A DNA stretch of 37,093 nucleotides from Sideroxydans sp. (GCA_013791855.1 VMTA01000012.1:1-37093), one strand, 5' to 3'. Counted from the stretch's first letter, positions 1 to 7,610 are shown. Numbers and translations are program-made. Notes: generated by a model not told the origin, from the sequence alone.

Positions 1-1
1 C

Positions 2-529
2 ATCCTCAACGGCGGGCTGACCTATGGCGGTGATACGCTGGTGACAGTGAATTACTCTGATGGCAGCTCCGGCAAAGTCAAGGCGGGTTCATTCGTTCAA
101 CTCGGCGCAGGTATGTTGTATCAAATGCAGGAGAACCCGGTCGCGCTACAGATTACTGCCAACTATCACTATGATCTGGAGCAAGGCTCGAACGGCACGG
201 TCCTGTTCTACCGCTACCCGATCGAAGCACTGGCCTATTACACCGGCAACGAGCGCTGGCGTCTTGGCGGTGGCGTGCGCTATGTGCTGAATCCGATGCG
301 TACCATCACGATGGGCGGGAAATATCGCATCTCATTCGACAATGCATTCGGTCTGGTCGGTGAGACCGGCTATGCGATAACACCGAACTTCTGGGTGAAC
401 GTGCGTGCCGTCCTGGAAAAGTATCAGCCCAATGACTACACCATCAACGACGTGCTCGCGGCCGACATGTCTGCATCCCCGTCGGTCAACGGCAACCATA
501 TTGGCGTGAATTTCTCCTATCAATTCTGA
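2..529 (+). CDS. Outer-membrane beta-barrel protein, C-terminal part (5' truncated by window edge)
   Basis: The reading frame is open from the first bases of the window, so the true start lies upstream and about 175 C-terminal residues are visible. The protein consists of alternating polar/hydrophobic strands rich in Gly, Tyr, Asn and Thr, separated by short turns, and it ends in Ser-Tyr-Gln-Phe. A terminal aromatic residue is the usual signal recognised by the BAM complex in outer-membrane barrels. There are no transmembrane helices or enzyme motifs. I infer an outer-membrane barrel of unknown substrate (porin-like or a MetA-pathway-type channel cannot be told apart here). The stop is 34 bases before the next start, with a GC-rich hairpin between them. 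Confidence 0.6.
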   Translation: MLNGGLTYGGDTLVTVNYSDGSSGKVKAGSFVQLGAGMLYQMQENPVALQITANYHYDLEQGSNGTVLFYRYPIEALAYYTGNERWRLGGGVRYVLNPMRTITMGGKYRISFDNAFGLVGETGYAITPNFWVNVRAVLEKYQPNDYTINDVLAADMSASPSVNGNHIGVNFSYQF

Positions 530-535
530 TGCCAC

Positions 536-557
536 GGCCGGCAGACATATGCCGGCC
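536..557 (+). other. GC-rich hairpin between barrel gene and rsuA
   Basis: GGCCGGC at 536-542 pairs perfectly with GCCGGCC at 551-557 around an 8-base loop, just after the barrel gene's stop codon. There is no T tract, so it is at best a weak or factor-dependent terminator or an mRNA 3'-end stabiliser. It covers the ATG at 549, which argues for the ATG at 564 as the rsuA start. Confidence 0.35.
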
Positions 558-563
558 CCACTT

Positions 564-1283
564 ATGAGCAAGCAATCTCTCGACCGCATCCTGCAATCCC
601 AAGGCTTCGGCACACGGAAATGGTGTGCCGGGCTGGTCGCCGACGGCAATGTGCGCATCGGAGGCGAGACCGTCACCGATGACCGCGCCCGGTTCGAGAC
701 CGACGGGCTGGAATTCAGCGTGTACGACGAACCGTGGCTGTTTCGCGAGCATATCTACATCGCGCTGCACAAACCAGCCGACTATGAATGCTCGCGCAAA
801 CCTTCACACCACCCCGGCGTCCTCTCGCTGTTGCCGGAACAGTTCACCAACCGCGACGTGCAGCCTGTAGGGCGACTGGACCATGACACCACCGGTCTGC
901 TGCTGATGTCGGACGACGGTTCGTTCATCCACAAACAATCTTCGCCCAAACACCATGTGCCCAAGGTATACGTCGCCACCACGCACGATCCGGTCACACC
1001 GCAATTGATCGAGCACTTGCTAAAGGGTGTGAAGCTGAACGATGAGCCCGCGCCGCTATCCGCAGTGCTATGCGAAAAGCTGGATGAACAGCAGTTGAAG
1101 ATCGTGCTGGAACAGGGAAAATACCATCAGGTGAAACGCATGCTGGCCGCCGCCGGCAACCATTGCACGGCGCTGTGTCGCACGCAGATCGGCGAACTCA
1201 CACTGGAAGCCCTGGGGCTGGATGCGGGAGAGTGGTGCTATTTGAACGACAAGGAACTGGCCTTGCTCAAACCGCTGGCGTGA
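564..1283 (+). CDS. rsuA: 16S rRNA pseudouridine synthase, RsuA family
   Basis: Product of 239 residues. RsuA isomerises a uridine (U516 in E. coli) to pseudouridine in 16S rRNA during small-subunit assembly in the cytoplasm. The N-terminal 60 residues form an S4 RNA-binding domain (LDRILQSQGFGTRKW...). The central catalytic motif is GRLDHDTTGLLLMSDDG, containing the family's catalytic Asp in the GRLD signature, and the C-terminal half carries KVYVATT and GKYHQVKRMLAAAGNH, typical of the RsuA/RluB/E/F branch. Length matches the family. An in-frame ATG at 549 would add five residues but sits in a hairpin; neither start has a strong Shine-Dalgarno. RsuA is preferred over RluE/F from overall resemblance, not from a diagnostic residue. 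Confidence 0.88.
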   Translation: MSKQSLDRILQSQGFGTRKWCAGLVADGNVRIGGETVTDDRARFETDGLEFSVYDEPWLFREHIYIALHKPADYECSRKPSHHPGVLSLLPEQFTNRDVQPVGRLDHDTTGLLLMSDDGSFIHKQSSPKHHVPKVYVATTHDPVTPQLIEHLLKGVKLNDEPAPLSAVLCEKLDEQQLKIVLEQGKYHQVKRMLAAAGNHCTALCRTQIGELTLEALGLDAGEWCYLNDKELALLKPLA

Positions 1284-1309
1284 CGCTGGACAAGATGGTC
1301 TCTGACCAG

Positions 1310-1337
1310 TTGTATTGTGAGATCAGAGGCGCATAAT
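1310..1337 (+). promoter_or_regulatory. Candidate sigma70 promoter for the His-rich protein gene
   Basis: A CATAAT hexamer at 1332-1337 (5/6 to the -10 consensus) lies 16 bases after TTGTAT at 1310-1315 (a weak -35). It is about 50 bases upstream of the ATG at 1385. TGGTC/GACCA and CTCTGA/TCAGAG short dyads overlap the -35 region. It is only a sequence match. Confidence 0.3.
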
Positions 1338-1384
1338 ACCCACAGGTAGATACGCGGATTCCTTCAAACAAAACGGAGGTTAAA

Positions 1385-1798
1385 ATGCGCCGCTTCTATA
1401 CCGGTCTGTTGTTCTTCGGGGCGTCCTTTGCCGCACATGCAGCCGAGACGCACAAACATTCCCATGCCGCCAAACACGCGCCTGTTGCGATACATTACAC
1501 GCATTACGTTCCAGAGGAACATGCGCACCACAGCGTGGTGTTCTCCGACGTAAAGTCCGGTGACACGAACTTTTCCGCGCCGCGTCTGGCGGCTTCCAGT
1601 CAATCGGTCGCCGCGTTGACCCAGAGTCAAAAGAACCTTGTCAACGTATTGAGCGCGCTACATCAGCAGCGTCTGAACCTGCAAAACGAACAGATGAAAC
1701 TTTCGCTCCAACCGGGCGCAGCCGTGATGGAGACAGAACATCTGAAAGTTGCAGTGCAGTCCGATTCGAGCTCGGTCAGTTGGCATACCACGTTCTAG
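1385..1798 (+). CDS. Histidine-rich exported protein of unknown function
   Basis: 137 residues, with a good Shine-Dalgarno (CGGAGG) 5 bases before the ATG. Residues 1-20 form a Sec signal peptide (positive MRR, hydrophobic LLFFGASFA, AHA-A cleavage site). The following mature N-terminus, residues 20-55, is very rich in histidine (HKHSH, HAPVAIHYTHY, EEHAHHS), suggesting metal binding (Ni, Zn, Cu or Fe) in the periplasm. The C-terminal half is a Gln/Leu-rich amphipathic helix (SQKNLVNVLSALHQQRLNLQNEQ) that may form a coiled coil, followed by a polar tail. I do not recognise the family. It appears monocistronic and converges with the MFS gene. Confidence 0.65.
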   Translation: MRRFYTGLLFFGASFAAHAAETHKHSHAAKHAPVAIHYTHYVPEEHAHHSVVFSDVKSGDTNFSAPRLAASSQSVAALTQSQKNLVNVLSALHQQRLNLQNEQMKLSLQPGAAVMETEHLKVAVQSDSSSVSWHTTF

Positions 1799-1837
1799 AC
1801 TGTGGATCGCCCGACAGCAGCAAGCAAAGGTAGCGGA

Positions 1838-3124
1838 TCATTCTGCGTAGCGGCAATACGTCTCGCGCACAAAAAGGATGGCGAGCAGCCCCATCAACGA
1901 GAATCCCAGCATGATGCCCATGCCAACCTGATAGTCAACCACACCAAGCGGCGCCGCGTTGCCTGCATGAGCGCGGTCTATGACCCAGCCCACCAATGGT
2001 TGCAGGATGGCGGTGCCGAGGAATGCGCCGACGTTGACCACGCTGGTGGCCATGCCGGAGAGTGCGGGTGGATTGACTTCCTTGGCACAGGCCCAGCTCA
2101 GGGTGAAGCTGGGCGCCGCCAGTCCCATCACGAAGAACAACGTGTGGCTGACCACACTGCCCATCTGCATGCCGAACAACAGCGGCAGCCAGCACAGGCT
2201 ATACACCAGCGCACCGGCGAACATCACCGGCTTACGCCTGCCCAAGCGGTCCGACAGCGTACCGATGAAGAACGCGCCGATGGCGAAGCCCGCCAACAGC
2301 AGCGTGGTGTGGTCGGTGGCAACCGCCCGGTCCATGCCGTACACATCGTGCAGGAAGGGCACCGCCCACAGGCCACCGAAGGCGAACAGTGTGCCCGCCA
2401 GTCCCATGTTCACCCATAGTCCAGGCCAGGTGGCACGGTTCTTCATCACGACCAATAGACCGTCGTACCAGTGGCCTTCATGCTTCGGATGAGATGCCTT
2501 GCCGTCCAGTTCGCGCAGGCTGGGCAGCCCTGCTTCGCCGGGATGATTGCGCACAAACCACCACGACAGTGCAGCCAGAACGAGTGATGCGATACCGACC
2601 GCGATGAACACCGTGCGCCATGAGACGAAGCCCAGTGCCCAGGCCAACGGTGCTGCTGCCAATACCGAACCCATATTACCCAGCAGGATGGTGGTGCCGG
2701 TCGCCGTGCCGAAGTGACGGTCATGGAACCACACGGCATTGAGCTTGAGCATGCAGATGAAGGAGACCGACACGCCGAGGCCGACCAGCAGACGGCCGAC
2801 GGACGCCATCGCCAGCGTATCCGCCATGCCGAACAGGATGGAACCGATGCCGGCGATGACACCGCCGATGGCCACTACCCGCCTCGGCCCCAAGGTGTCG
2901 GCGAGAATACCGGTGGGGATCTGCATCACGGTGTAGACGTAGAAATAGGTCGCGGCCAGACCGCCCAAAGAGGCACCCGTCGTATTGAACGCGAGCTGCA
3001 GGTCGGATGAGATCGCCGCCGGTGCGAAGCGGTGGAAGAACGAAAGGACGTAAGCCAGACCGACGATCCCGAATGCGGTCCAGCGCAGACGCACCAGTTG
3101 GCTGGCTTGGTGGGTGTTCAGCAT
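1838..3124 (-). CDS. MFS transporter
   Basis: 428 residues with about 12 predicted membrane helices in two halves and a hydrophilic central loop (around residues 205-225). The inter-helix signature DRLGRRKPV follows TM8, and a weaker counterpart DTLGPRRVV follows TM2; both are the A-loop motif of the major facilitator superfamily. The substrate cannot be read from the sequence; resemblance is to the nitrate/hexuronate/phthalate-type single-substrate branch, but that is weak. The ATG is 3 bases after the stop of the mscS-family gene, so the two are probably co-transcribed. It converges with the His-rich protein gene. Confidence 0.82.
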   Translation of the reverse strand: MLNTHQASQLVRLRWTAFGIVGLAYVLSFFHRFAPAAISSDLQLAFNTTGASLGGLAATYFYVYTVMQIPTGILADTLGPRRVVAIGGVIAGIGSILFGMADTLAMASVGRLLVGLGVSVSFICMLKLNAVWFHDRHFGTATGTTILLGNMGSVLAAAPLAWALGFVSWRTVFIAVGIASLVLAALSWWFVRNHPGEAGLPSLRELDGKASHPKHEGHWYDGLLVVMKNRATWPGLWVNMGLAGTLFAFGGLWAVPFLHDVYGMDRAVATDHTTLLLAGFAIGAFFIGTLSDRLGRRKPVMFAGALVYSLCWLPLLFGMQMGSVVSHTLFFVMGLAAPSFTLSWACAKEVNPPALSGMATSVVNVGAFLGTAILQPLVGWVIDRAHAGNAAPLGVVDYQVGMGIMLGFSLMGLLAILFVRETYCRYAE

Positions 3125-3127
3125 GGT

Positions 3128-4165
3128 TCAGGCCGCCCGGTTCACGAACAGCGTCTGCGTGGGATAGGCGAACTCGATGCCTTCCTTTTCGAACGCCTCG
3201 AACACGGCCAGGTTGATCGCCTGCTGGATGTCCATGTACTTGGCGTAATCGGCACCATGCACGTAATAGACGAACTCGAAGTTCAGGCTGAAGTCTCCAT
3301 AGCTTGCGAAATGACCGCGGTCGAACTCGGCATCCTCCTGCGCCACGATGATGTCCTTCACCAGCGGCGGGATGCGCTTCAATTTCTCGGCGGAAGTCTG
3401 GTAGGTCACCCCCAACTTGAACACCACCCGCCGCTTCTCCATCTTCTTGAAATTGTGCACGCGCGAGTTGGTCAGGTCGGTATTGGAGAACACCAGTTGT
3501 TCGCCGCTCAACGCCCGGATGCGCGTCGTCTTGATGCCGACATTCTCAACCACGCCCATCTTGTCGCCCACCACGATGAAATCGCCCACCGCGAACGGCT
3601 TGTCGAAGAAGATCACGAAGTAGCTGAACAGGTCGCCCAGCACCGCCTGCGCCGCCAGCGCCACCGCGATGCCGCCGATACCCAGACCGGCCACCATCGC
3701 CGATATCTTCACGCCCAGATTGTCCAGCAGGAACAGCAGCGCCAGCATCCAGATCAGGAAATTGAGCAGCCCGCCTATCCCCTTGATCTGTTTGCCCCCC
3801 TCTTCGGTGGCGGCATTGGAATAGCTACGCAGCAGGTGATGCACCGCCGCAGTCAGGGTGCGCACGACAAGGATGGTGACCAGCACGATGGCGGCGATGT
3901 CGAGACCGCGCTCGAAATCCTTGCTCAGGTGCAGTGTATGCACGGAGGCGTACAGCACGCCGAAATACAGGATAGGCACCACTGTCCGTTCGATCGCCTT
4001 GACAAGCAGATCGTCAATAGTGGTGGCCGACGACTCGGCCAGCTTCTTCAGGCGACTGAGGACATAGCGCTTGAACACATAGATCGCCGCCATCCCGCCT
4101 AGCAGGATGGCAAGCGATGTGAGGTAAGCAAGTACCGTATTTCCAAAGTATGTCTGTTCGAACAT
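3128..4165 (-). CDS. Small-conductance mechanosensitive channel, MscS family
   Basis: 345 residues. About four N-terminal helices (residues 10-150) lead into the pore-lining TM3 (GLGIGGIAVALAAQAVLGDLF), with the Gly/Ala packing pattern characteristic of MscS, then the cytoplasmic beta domain (FAVGDFIVVGDKMGVVENVGIKTTRIR) and an alpha/beta vestibule (residues 250-345). MscS channels open on membrane tension and release solutes in hypo-osmotic shock. The protein is longer than E. coli MscS (286 residues) by extra N-terminal helices, which is common in betaproteobacteria. It is first gene of a likely two-gene operon with the MFS transporter and is divergent from yaeQ. Confidence 0.88.
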   Translation of the reverse strand: MFEQTYFGNTVLAYLTSLAILLGGMAAIYVFKRYVLSRLKKLAESSATTIDDLLVKAIERTVVPILYFGVLYASVHTLHLSKDFERGLDIAAIVLVTILVVRTLTAAVHHLLRSYSNAATEEGGKQIKGIGGLLNFLIWMLALLFLLDNLGVKISAMVAGLGIGGIAVALAAQAVLGDLFSYFVIFFDKPFAVGDFIVVGDKMGVVENVGIKTTRIRALSGEQLVFSNTDLTNSRVHNFKKMEKRRVVFKLGVTYQTSAEKLKRIPPLVKDIIVAQEDAEFDRGHFASYGDFSLNFEFVYYVHGADYAKYMDIQQAINLAVFEAFEKEGIEFAYPTQTLFVNRAA

Positions 4166-4280
4166 GAGCTGCTGTCTTCCCTGTTGTTGGCTATGGCAAA
4201 GTCCCGGAGGGCGCGGCGCAATGCGCTATGCTTACGCCCCCCGTGCATTGTGCAGCAATGCTGCCGTATCAGGAAATCAC

Positions 4281-4817
4281 ATGGCGATCAAAGCAACCGT
4301 ATTCAAAGCCAATCTGCAGATCGCGGATATGGAACGACATTATTATCAGGACCACGCGCTCACGCTTGCGCAGCACCCCTCCGAGACGGAGGAAAGACTT
4401 ATGGTGCGCCTGCTGGCCTTCGCCCTGCATGCGCATGAGTATCTCGAGTTCGGGCAAGGCATGACCGACGAAGATGCGGCAGACCTGTGGCAAAAAGACC
4501 TGACCGGCAGCATCGAACTATGGATCGATGTCGGCATCCCCGACGAGAAGCTGATCCGCAAGGCCTGCGGTCGCGCCCGGCAAGTGGTGGTGTACTGCTA
4601 CGGCGGGCGCGTGGCCGACATGTGGTTCGCACAGAACCGCGCGCAGTTCGAACGCCAGAAGAACCTCACCATCATAAACCTGCCGCCCGAGAGCACACGC
4701 GAACTGCCCAAACTGGTGCACCGCACCATGAATCTGCAATGCACCATCCAGGATGGACAGGTGTGGCTGAGCGACGGAGAGCACAGCATGGAGATCCAGC
4801 GCGTCAAACTGCGCTGA
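4281..4817 (+). CDS. yaeQ: YaeQ family protein
   Basis: 178 residues, close to the 181 of E. coli YaeQ. The sequence begins MAIKATVFKANLQIADMERHYY and contains LMVRLLAFALHAHEYLEFG and GKAxxRARQVVVYCYGG-like segments that define the family. YaeQ has a PD-(D/E)XK nuclease-like fold without proven activity and has been linked to suppression of rfaH defects; its role here is unknown. The start at 4281 has AGGAAA just upstream and matches the family N-terminus; an upstream in-frame start at 4164 would add 39 non-conserved residues and overlap the mscS-family start codon. It is convergent with grxD, separated by a short ATCACCCGGTGAT palindrome. Confidence 0.85.
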   Translation: MAIKATVFKANLQIADMERHYYQDHALTLAQHPSETEERLMVRLLAFALHAHEYLEFGQGMTDEDAADLWQKDLTGSIELWIDVGIPDEKLIRKACGRARQVVVYCYGGRVADMWFAQNRAQFERQKNLTIINLPPESTRELPKLVHRTMNLQCTIQDGQVWLSDGEHSMEIQRVKLR

Positions 4818-4829
4818 ATCACCCGGTGA

Positions 4830-5165
4830 TCAGGCGGTTGCGGTGGCCTTTTCGATCAGCGGCTGCAACTCACCCTGTTCGAACATCGCCAGCATGATAT
4901 CGGAACCGCCAATCAACTCGCCGTTGATATAGAGCTGCGGGAAGGTGGGGAAGTCGGCGTAGAACTTCAAGTAGTTCCAGGACACCGGGTCTTCCAGCAC
5001 ATTGACGGCCACGTACTTGTTGACGCCTGCCGCCTTCAGCACCTGCGCGGCGCGGCCGGAGAAACCGCATTGCGGGAATTGCGGCGTGCCTTTCATGTAC
5101 AGCACGATGGGGTTCTCGGTCACCGTCTTGCGGATGATGTCCAGTGCAATCTCTTTTTCGTCCAT
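4830..5165 (-). CDS. grxD: Monothiol glutaredoxin, Grx4 family
   Basis: 111 residues. The CGFS active site (QCGFSGRAAQ, residues 32-35) defines class II monothiol glutaredoxins, which bind and deliver [2Fe-2S] clusters, often together with BolA proteins, rather than reduce disulfides. Other family marks are MKGTPQFPQCGFS, the TFPQLYINGELIGGSDI glutathione-binding stretch and the FEQGEL end. A Shine-Dalgarno AAGGA precedes the ATG. It is the last gene of a TusE/DsrC-BolA-GrxD operon, 9 bases after the BolA gene; this neighbourhood supports a role in Fe-S cluster trafficking. Confidence 0.95.
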   Translation of the reverse strand: MDEKEIALDIIRKTVTENPIVLYMKGTPQFPQCGFSGRAAQVLKAAGVNKYVAVNVLEDPVSWNYLKFYADFPTFPQLYINGELIGGSDIMLAMFEQGELQPLIEKATATA

Positions 5166-5174
5166 TTTGATTCC

Positions 5175-5414
5175 TTATTGAATGTTAGCCCACTGCGCGG
5201 GCGTCATCGTCTTCATCGACAGGGCGTGGATCTTCTCCATCTTGTCGCCCAGCACCTGATACACCAGCTTGTGCTGCTGCAACATGCCCTTGCCTTCAAA
5301 ATCCTTGCTCACGATCACCGCATCGAAATGGCGACCGTCGCCTTCGACCTGGATGTGTTCGCACGGCAGTCCCTGCAGGATGAAATCCCTGACGTTGTCG
5401 GGTGTGACTTTCAT
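5175..5414 (-). CDS. BolA/IbaG family protein
   Basis: 79 residues. It shows the BolA class II KH-like fold signature: VEGDGRHFDAVIVSKDFEGK followed by LVYQVLGDKMEKIHALSMKTMTP. BolA proteins form [2Fe-2S]-bridged heterodimers with CGFS glutaredoxins, using the conserved C-terminal His (IHALSMKT) and a second ligand near residue 28. The short length and GDGRHF motif are closer to IbaG/YrbA than to true BolA. A good Shine-Dalgarno (GAGGATC) precedes the ATG. It lies 9 bases from both neighbours in the operon, directly before its usual partner grxD. Confidence 0.9.
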   Translation of the reverse strand: MKVTPDNVRDFILQGLPCEHIQVEGDGRHFDAVIVSKDFEGKGMLQQHKLVYQVLGDKMEKIHALSMKTMTPAQWANIQ

Positions 5415-5423
5415 CGATGATCC

Positions 5424-5717
5424 TCAGACGCAGCCGGTCGGCTTGGGCATGCCACCGTATTTGGTGATCGGCTTCATGGGGCCGGTCATCCAAAGTTCGA
5501 ACACGTCCTTCTGGTCTTCATCGATGTATTTGGCGAATTTGCGGATAGGCGGAACCGAAGTGAATTCCTCGTAGTATTCGCGTGCCTTCATGATCTGCTG
5601 CCACTTCTTGTCGGTCAGCTCGTAGCCGTCCGCCTCGGCCATGGCACGGCCGATCTCTTCGGTCCAATCACTCATATCGACGAGATATCCGTCGCCGTCA
5701 CGTGCTGGTAATTGCAT
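5424..5717 (-). CDS. TusE/DsrC/DsvC family sulfur relay protein
   Basis: 97 residues. The C-terminus MPKPTGCV carries the family's conserved penultimate Cys, which receives persulfide sulfur. The second Cys 11 residues upstream that true DsrC uses for the trisulfide is absent (Thr at that position), so this is a TusE-like or DsrC-like protein rather than the dissimilatory sulfite reductase partner. TusE passes sulfur to MnmA for tRNA 2-thiouridine synthesis; DsrC-like paralogs may also act as regulators. A strong Shine-Dalgarno (GAGGGG) precedes the ATG. First gene of the operon with the BolA-like gene and grxD, behind an IscR-like promoter. Confidence 0.88.
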   Translation of the reverse strand: MQLPARDGDGYLVDMSDWTEEIGRAMAEADGYELTDKKWQQIMKAREYYEEFTSVPPIRKFAKYIDEDQKDVFELWMTGPMKPITKYGGMPKPTGCV

Positions 5718-5749
5718 GGTCTGCCCCTCTCTAGTGAAAAAGTTCAGCC

Positions 5750-5778
5750 ATTTAACCTAACCCGAGTAATTTAGTCAA
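5750..5778 (-). promoter_or_regulatory. Promoter of the TusE/BolA/GrxD operon
   Basis: Reading the minus strand, TTGACT (5773-5778, 5/6 to the -35 consensus) is followed after exactly 17 bases by TTAAAT (5750-5755, 4/6 to the -10). The expected transcript start is about 25 bases upstream of the ATG at 5717. The spacing and the overlapping operator make it a well-supported candidate. Confidence 0.6.
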
Positions 5779-5780
5779 TT
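5758..5780 (-). promoter_or_regulatory. Putative IscR type-1 operator
   Basis: The minus strand reads AATTGACTAAATTACTCGGG followed by TTA. From memory, this closely matches the IscR type-1 binding consensus (TTGACT-A/T-rich-AGTCGGG) and the E. coli iscR promoter site, with one deviation (ACTC for AGTC). It overlaps the -35 and spacer, the position expected for repression by [2Fe-2S]-IscR. An 8-bp perfect dyad GAGTAATT/AATTACTC (5764-5784) overlaps it. The downstream genes are Fe-S trafficking factors, which fits. No iscR gene is in the window. Confidence 0.6.
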
Positions 5781-5789
5781 ACTCTTATT

Positions 5790-5798
5790 GGGGGGGGG
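5790..5798. repeat. Nine-base G homopolymer
   Basis: A run of nine G residues lies between the HD-GYP gene stop and the TusE-type gene promoter, about 10 bases upstream of the -35 element and 29 bases past the end of the HD-GYP gene. Homopolymers of this length can slip; placed here it could alter spacing of an upstream promoter element, or simply reflect assembly/sequencing variation. Confidence 0.7.
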
Positions 5799-5826
5799 AC
5801 GGATGGTTGATCACCCACCAAGGGGA

Positions 5827-7383
5827 TCAGTGACGGGTCAGCTCGACCAGTTTCGCATCCTCGACACGGATGTGGTGGATCAACCAGTCGCGCAGATAGG
5901 TCAGCACGTCGAACTGGGCGACCAGCGGGTTGGCGTGCAGCTCTTCGTAGAATTCCGCGATCTTCTCTTCGAAGGCATGATGCTGGTGCAATTGGCGATC
6001 GATACCGGCGAATGCGTAGTGATTCATCATCTGCTCTTCCGAACGGAAGTGGATCTTGGCATAGGCATCCAGTGATTTGATCAGCCGCGCCACTTCCCGC
6101 GCGCCGCGCTTCTTGATCACCACCTGATACAGATCGTTGATGAGATCGAACAGATAGCGGTGATGCTCGTCGATTACATCGATCCCCACACTCAGGCTGT
6201 CGACCCAGGGCATCCATTCGTTCTCGCGATGGCGGATAGGCGGCAGGGTCAGCACCTGCTTGGGATCGATGATATCGTCCCGGTACAGCTCGCGGATACG
6301 CAGGATCTCAGGCATCGACGCCTCGAAGGCGCGCACCACCTCCGGGTCGAAATGTTTGCCTGCCTCGGACATCACCCAGTCATGCGCCTGTTCCACCGTC
6401 CAGGGTTCCTTGTAGGGACGGGTCGAAGTGAGCGCATCGAACACATCGGCGACGGCGCAGATACGCGCCAGCAGTGGTATCTCCTCGCCCTTCATCGCAT
6501 TGGGGTAACCCTTGCCATCCCAGCGTTCGTGATGACAACCGGCGATATCGCGTGCCGCTTTGATCAGTTCGTCCTTGCCTTCAAGGATGGTGACGCCGAT
6601 CTCGGTATGCGTCTTCATCACCTCGAACTCTTCGTCGGTCAGCTTGCCCGGCTTGAGCAACACCGCATCGGCGATGCCGATCTTGCCGACATCATGCATG
6701 GGAGCGGCGATATACAACAATTCACGCTGATTTTCAGGGATCGCCATGGCCTTGGCGATGGATTGCGCATAGTTGGTCATGCGCATGATGTGCCAGCCGG
6801 TCTCGTTGTCCCGGTATTCGGATGCCACGCCCAGACTGCGGATGGCATCCGCCCGGGCTTCTTCAAGTTCAAGTTCGCGTATGCGCAAGGTCTCCATGGA
6901 CAAGGTGCGCTGCACCAGACCGGACAGGGCGCGCGACAGATCACTGAAGAAATCCTCATACACCTCGCACAGCTCGTATCCCATCGGGACGAACAGGGTC
7001 ACGTAACCGATGTATTTTCCTTCGACGCGCAAGGGCAGCAGCATGATGCGGGTATGAACGACAGCACCGACAGCGGGATCTTCGTAGGAGACCTGCTTGG
7101 TATGGCAGCGTTCGACTGCGCCGAGTTCGGGCAGCTTCAGATCTTCCCAATTCAGCGTGTTGTCCCATGCTGGCGGCATGCCGAACTGTGAAACCTGGAA
7201 ATACTTGCCTCGGGGGTTGAGTAACAGGATCGCACCGCGCGACTCGACGGGGATCTCGCGATGCTCTCTCAACAGGATGAAAAGATGTTCCAGCAGATTG
7301 TCCAGATCGCCCGAATCATTTCCGGACACTGTCAACTCAAAGACCAGCTTGCTTATCGCAAGCTTCTCCTGACCTTTTTCCAT
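5827..7383 (-). CDS. GAF - HD-GYP c-di-GMP phosphodiesterase - hemerythrin fusion
   Basis: 518 residues in three modules. Residues 15-165 look like a GAF sensor domain. Residues 185-375 are an HD-GYP domain with the HD pair in APMHDVGKIG (H230, D231), the HHERWDGKGYP motif (GYP at 292-294) and the ADVFDALTSTRPYK helix, so the c-di-GMP hydrolase site looks intact. Residues 398-515 are a bacteriohemerythrin: GIDVIDEHH (H407), HFRSEE (H445, E449), a His cluster at 466-469 and HHIRVED (H504, D509), enough to build a di-iron O2-binding site. The likely role is adjusting c-di-GMP according to O2 or redox state. A GGGAG ribosome-binding site precedes the ATG. The gene is monocistronic as far as can be seen and transcribed toward the TusE operon promoter. 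Confidence 0.92.
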   Translation of the reverse strand: MEKGQEKLAISKLVFELTVSGNDSGDLDNLLEHLFILLREHREIPVESRGAILLLNPRGKYFQVSQFGMPPAWDNTLNWEDLKLPELGAVERCHTKQVSYEDPAVGAVVHTRIMLLPLRVEGKYIGYVTLFVPMGYELCEVYEDFFSDLSRALSGLVQRTLSMETLRIRELELEEARADAIRSLGVASEYRDNETGWHIMRMTNYAQSIAKAMAIPENQRELLYIAAPMHDVGKIGIADAVLLKPGKLTDEEFEVMKTHTEIGVTILEGKDELIKAARDIAGCHHERWDGKGYPNAMKGEEIPLLARICAVADVFDALTSTRPYKEPWTVEQAHDWVMSEAGKHFDPEVVRAFEASMPEILRIRELYRDDIIDPKQVLTLPPIRHRENEWMPWVDSLSVGIDVIDEHHRYLFDLINDLYQVVIKKRGAREVARLIKSLDAYAKIHFRSEEQMMNHYAFAGIDRQLHQHHAFEEKIAEFYEELHANPLVAQFDVLTYLRDWLIHHIRVEDAKLVELTRH

Positions 7384-7548
7384 CTACCGTCGCTCCCTTC
7401 ACATGTCCGATCTGTATATCTGCCGCACTGCGCCGAACTGCACGCATTAAGACACATTTCATTCGGGGAGACAATTGAGAATTGATACATTCATGCGATT
7501 TTTATCTTTTAGGAAACATGACGACCTGAAACGGCATGGCCTGCTGCC

Positions 7549-7566
7549 GATTATCGGGTGATAATC
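7549..7566 (+). promoter_or_regulatory. Operator-like dyad upstream of the nitroreductase gene
   Basis: GATTATC (7549-7555) and GATAATC (7560-7566) form a perfect 7-bp inverted repeat with a GGGT centre, 44 bases before the start codon. GATAAT inside the right arm (7560-7565) could itself be a -10 hexamer, so a protein bound here would block transcription. The remaining 7384-7610 gap, between divergent genes, shows nothing else definite. Confidence 0.35.
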
Positions 7567-7610
7567 GCACTCAATATCCCCTGCAGGCGACAACTAACGA
7601 GGAGTCCACC

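Noticed and set aside
3032-4102. Long plus-strand open frame opposite the MscS-family gene
   Set aside because: Its sequence is dominated by His, Gln and Arg as expected for the antisense of a GC-rich gene, and the minus-strand frame has a clear family.
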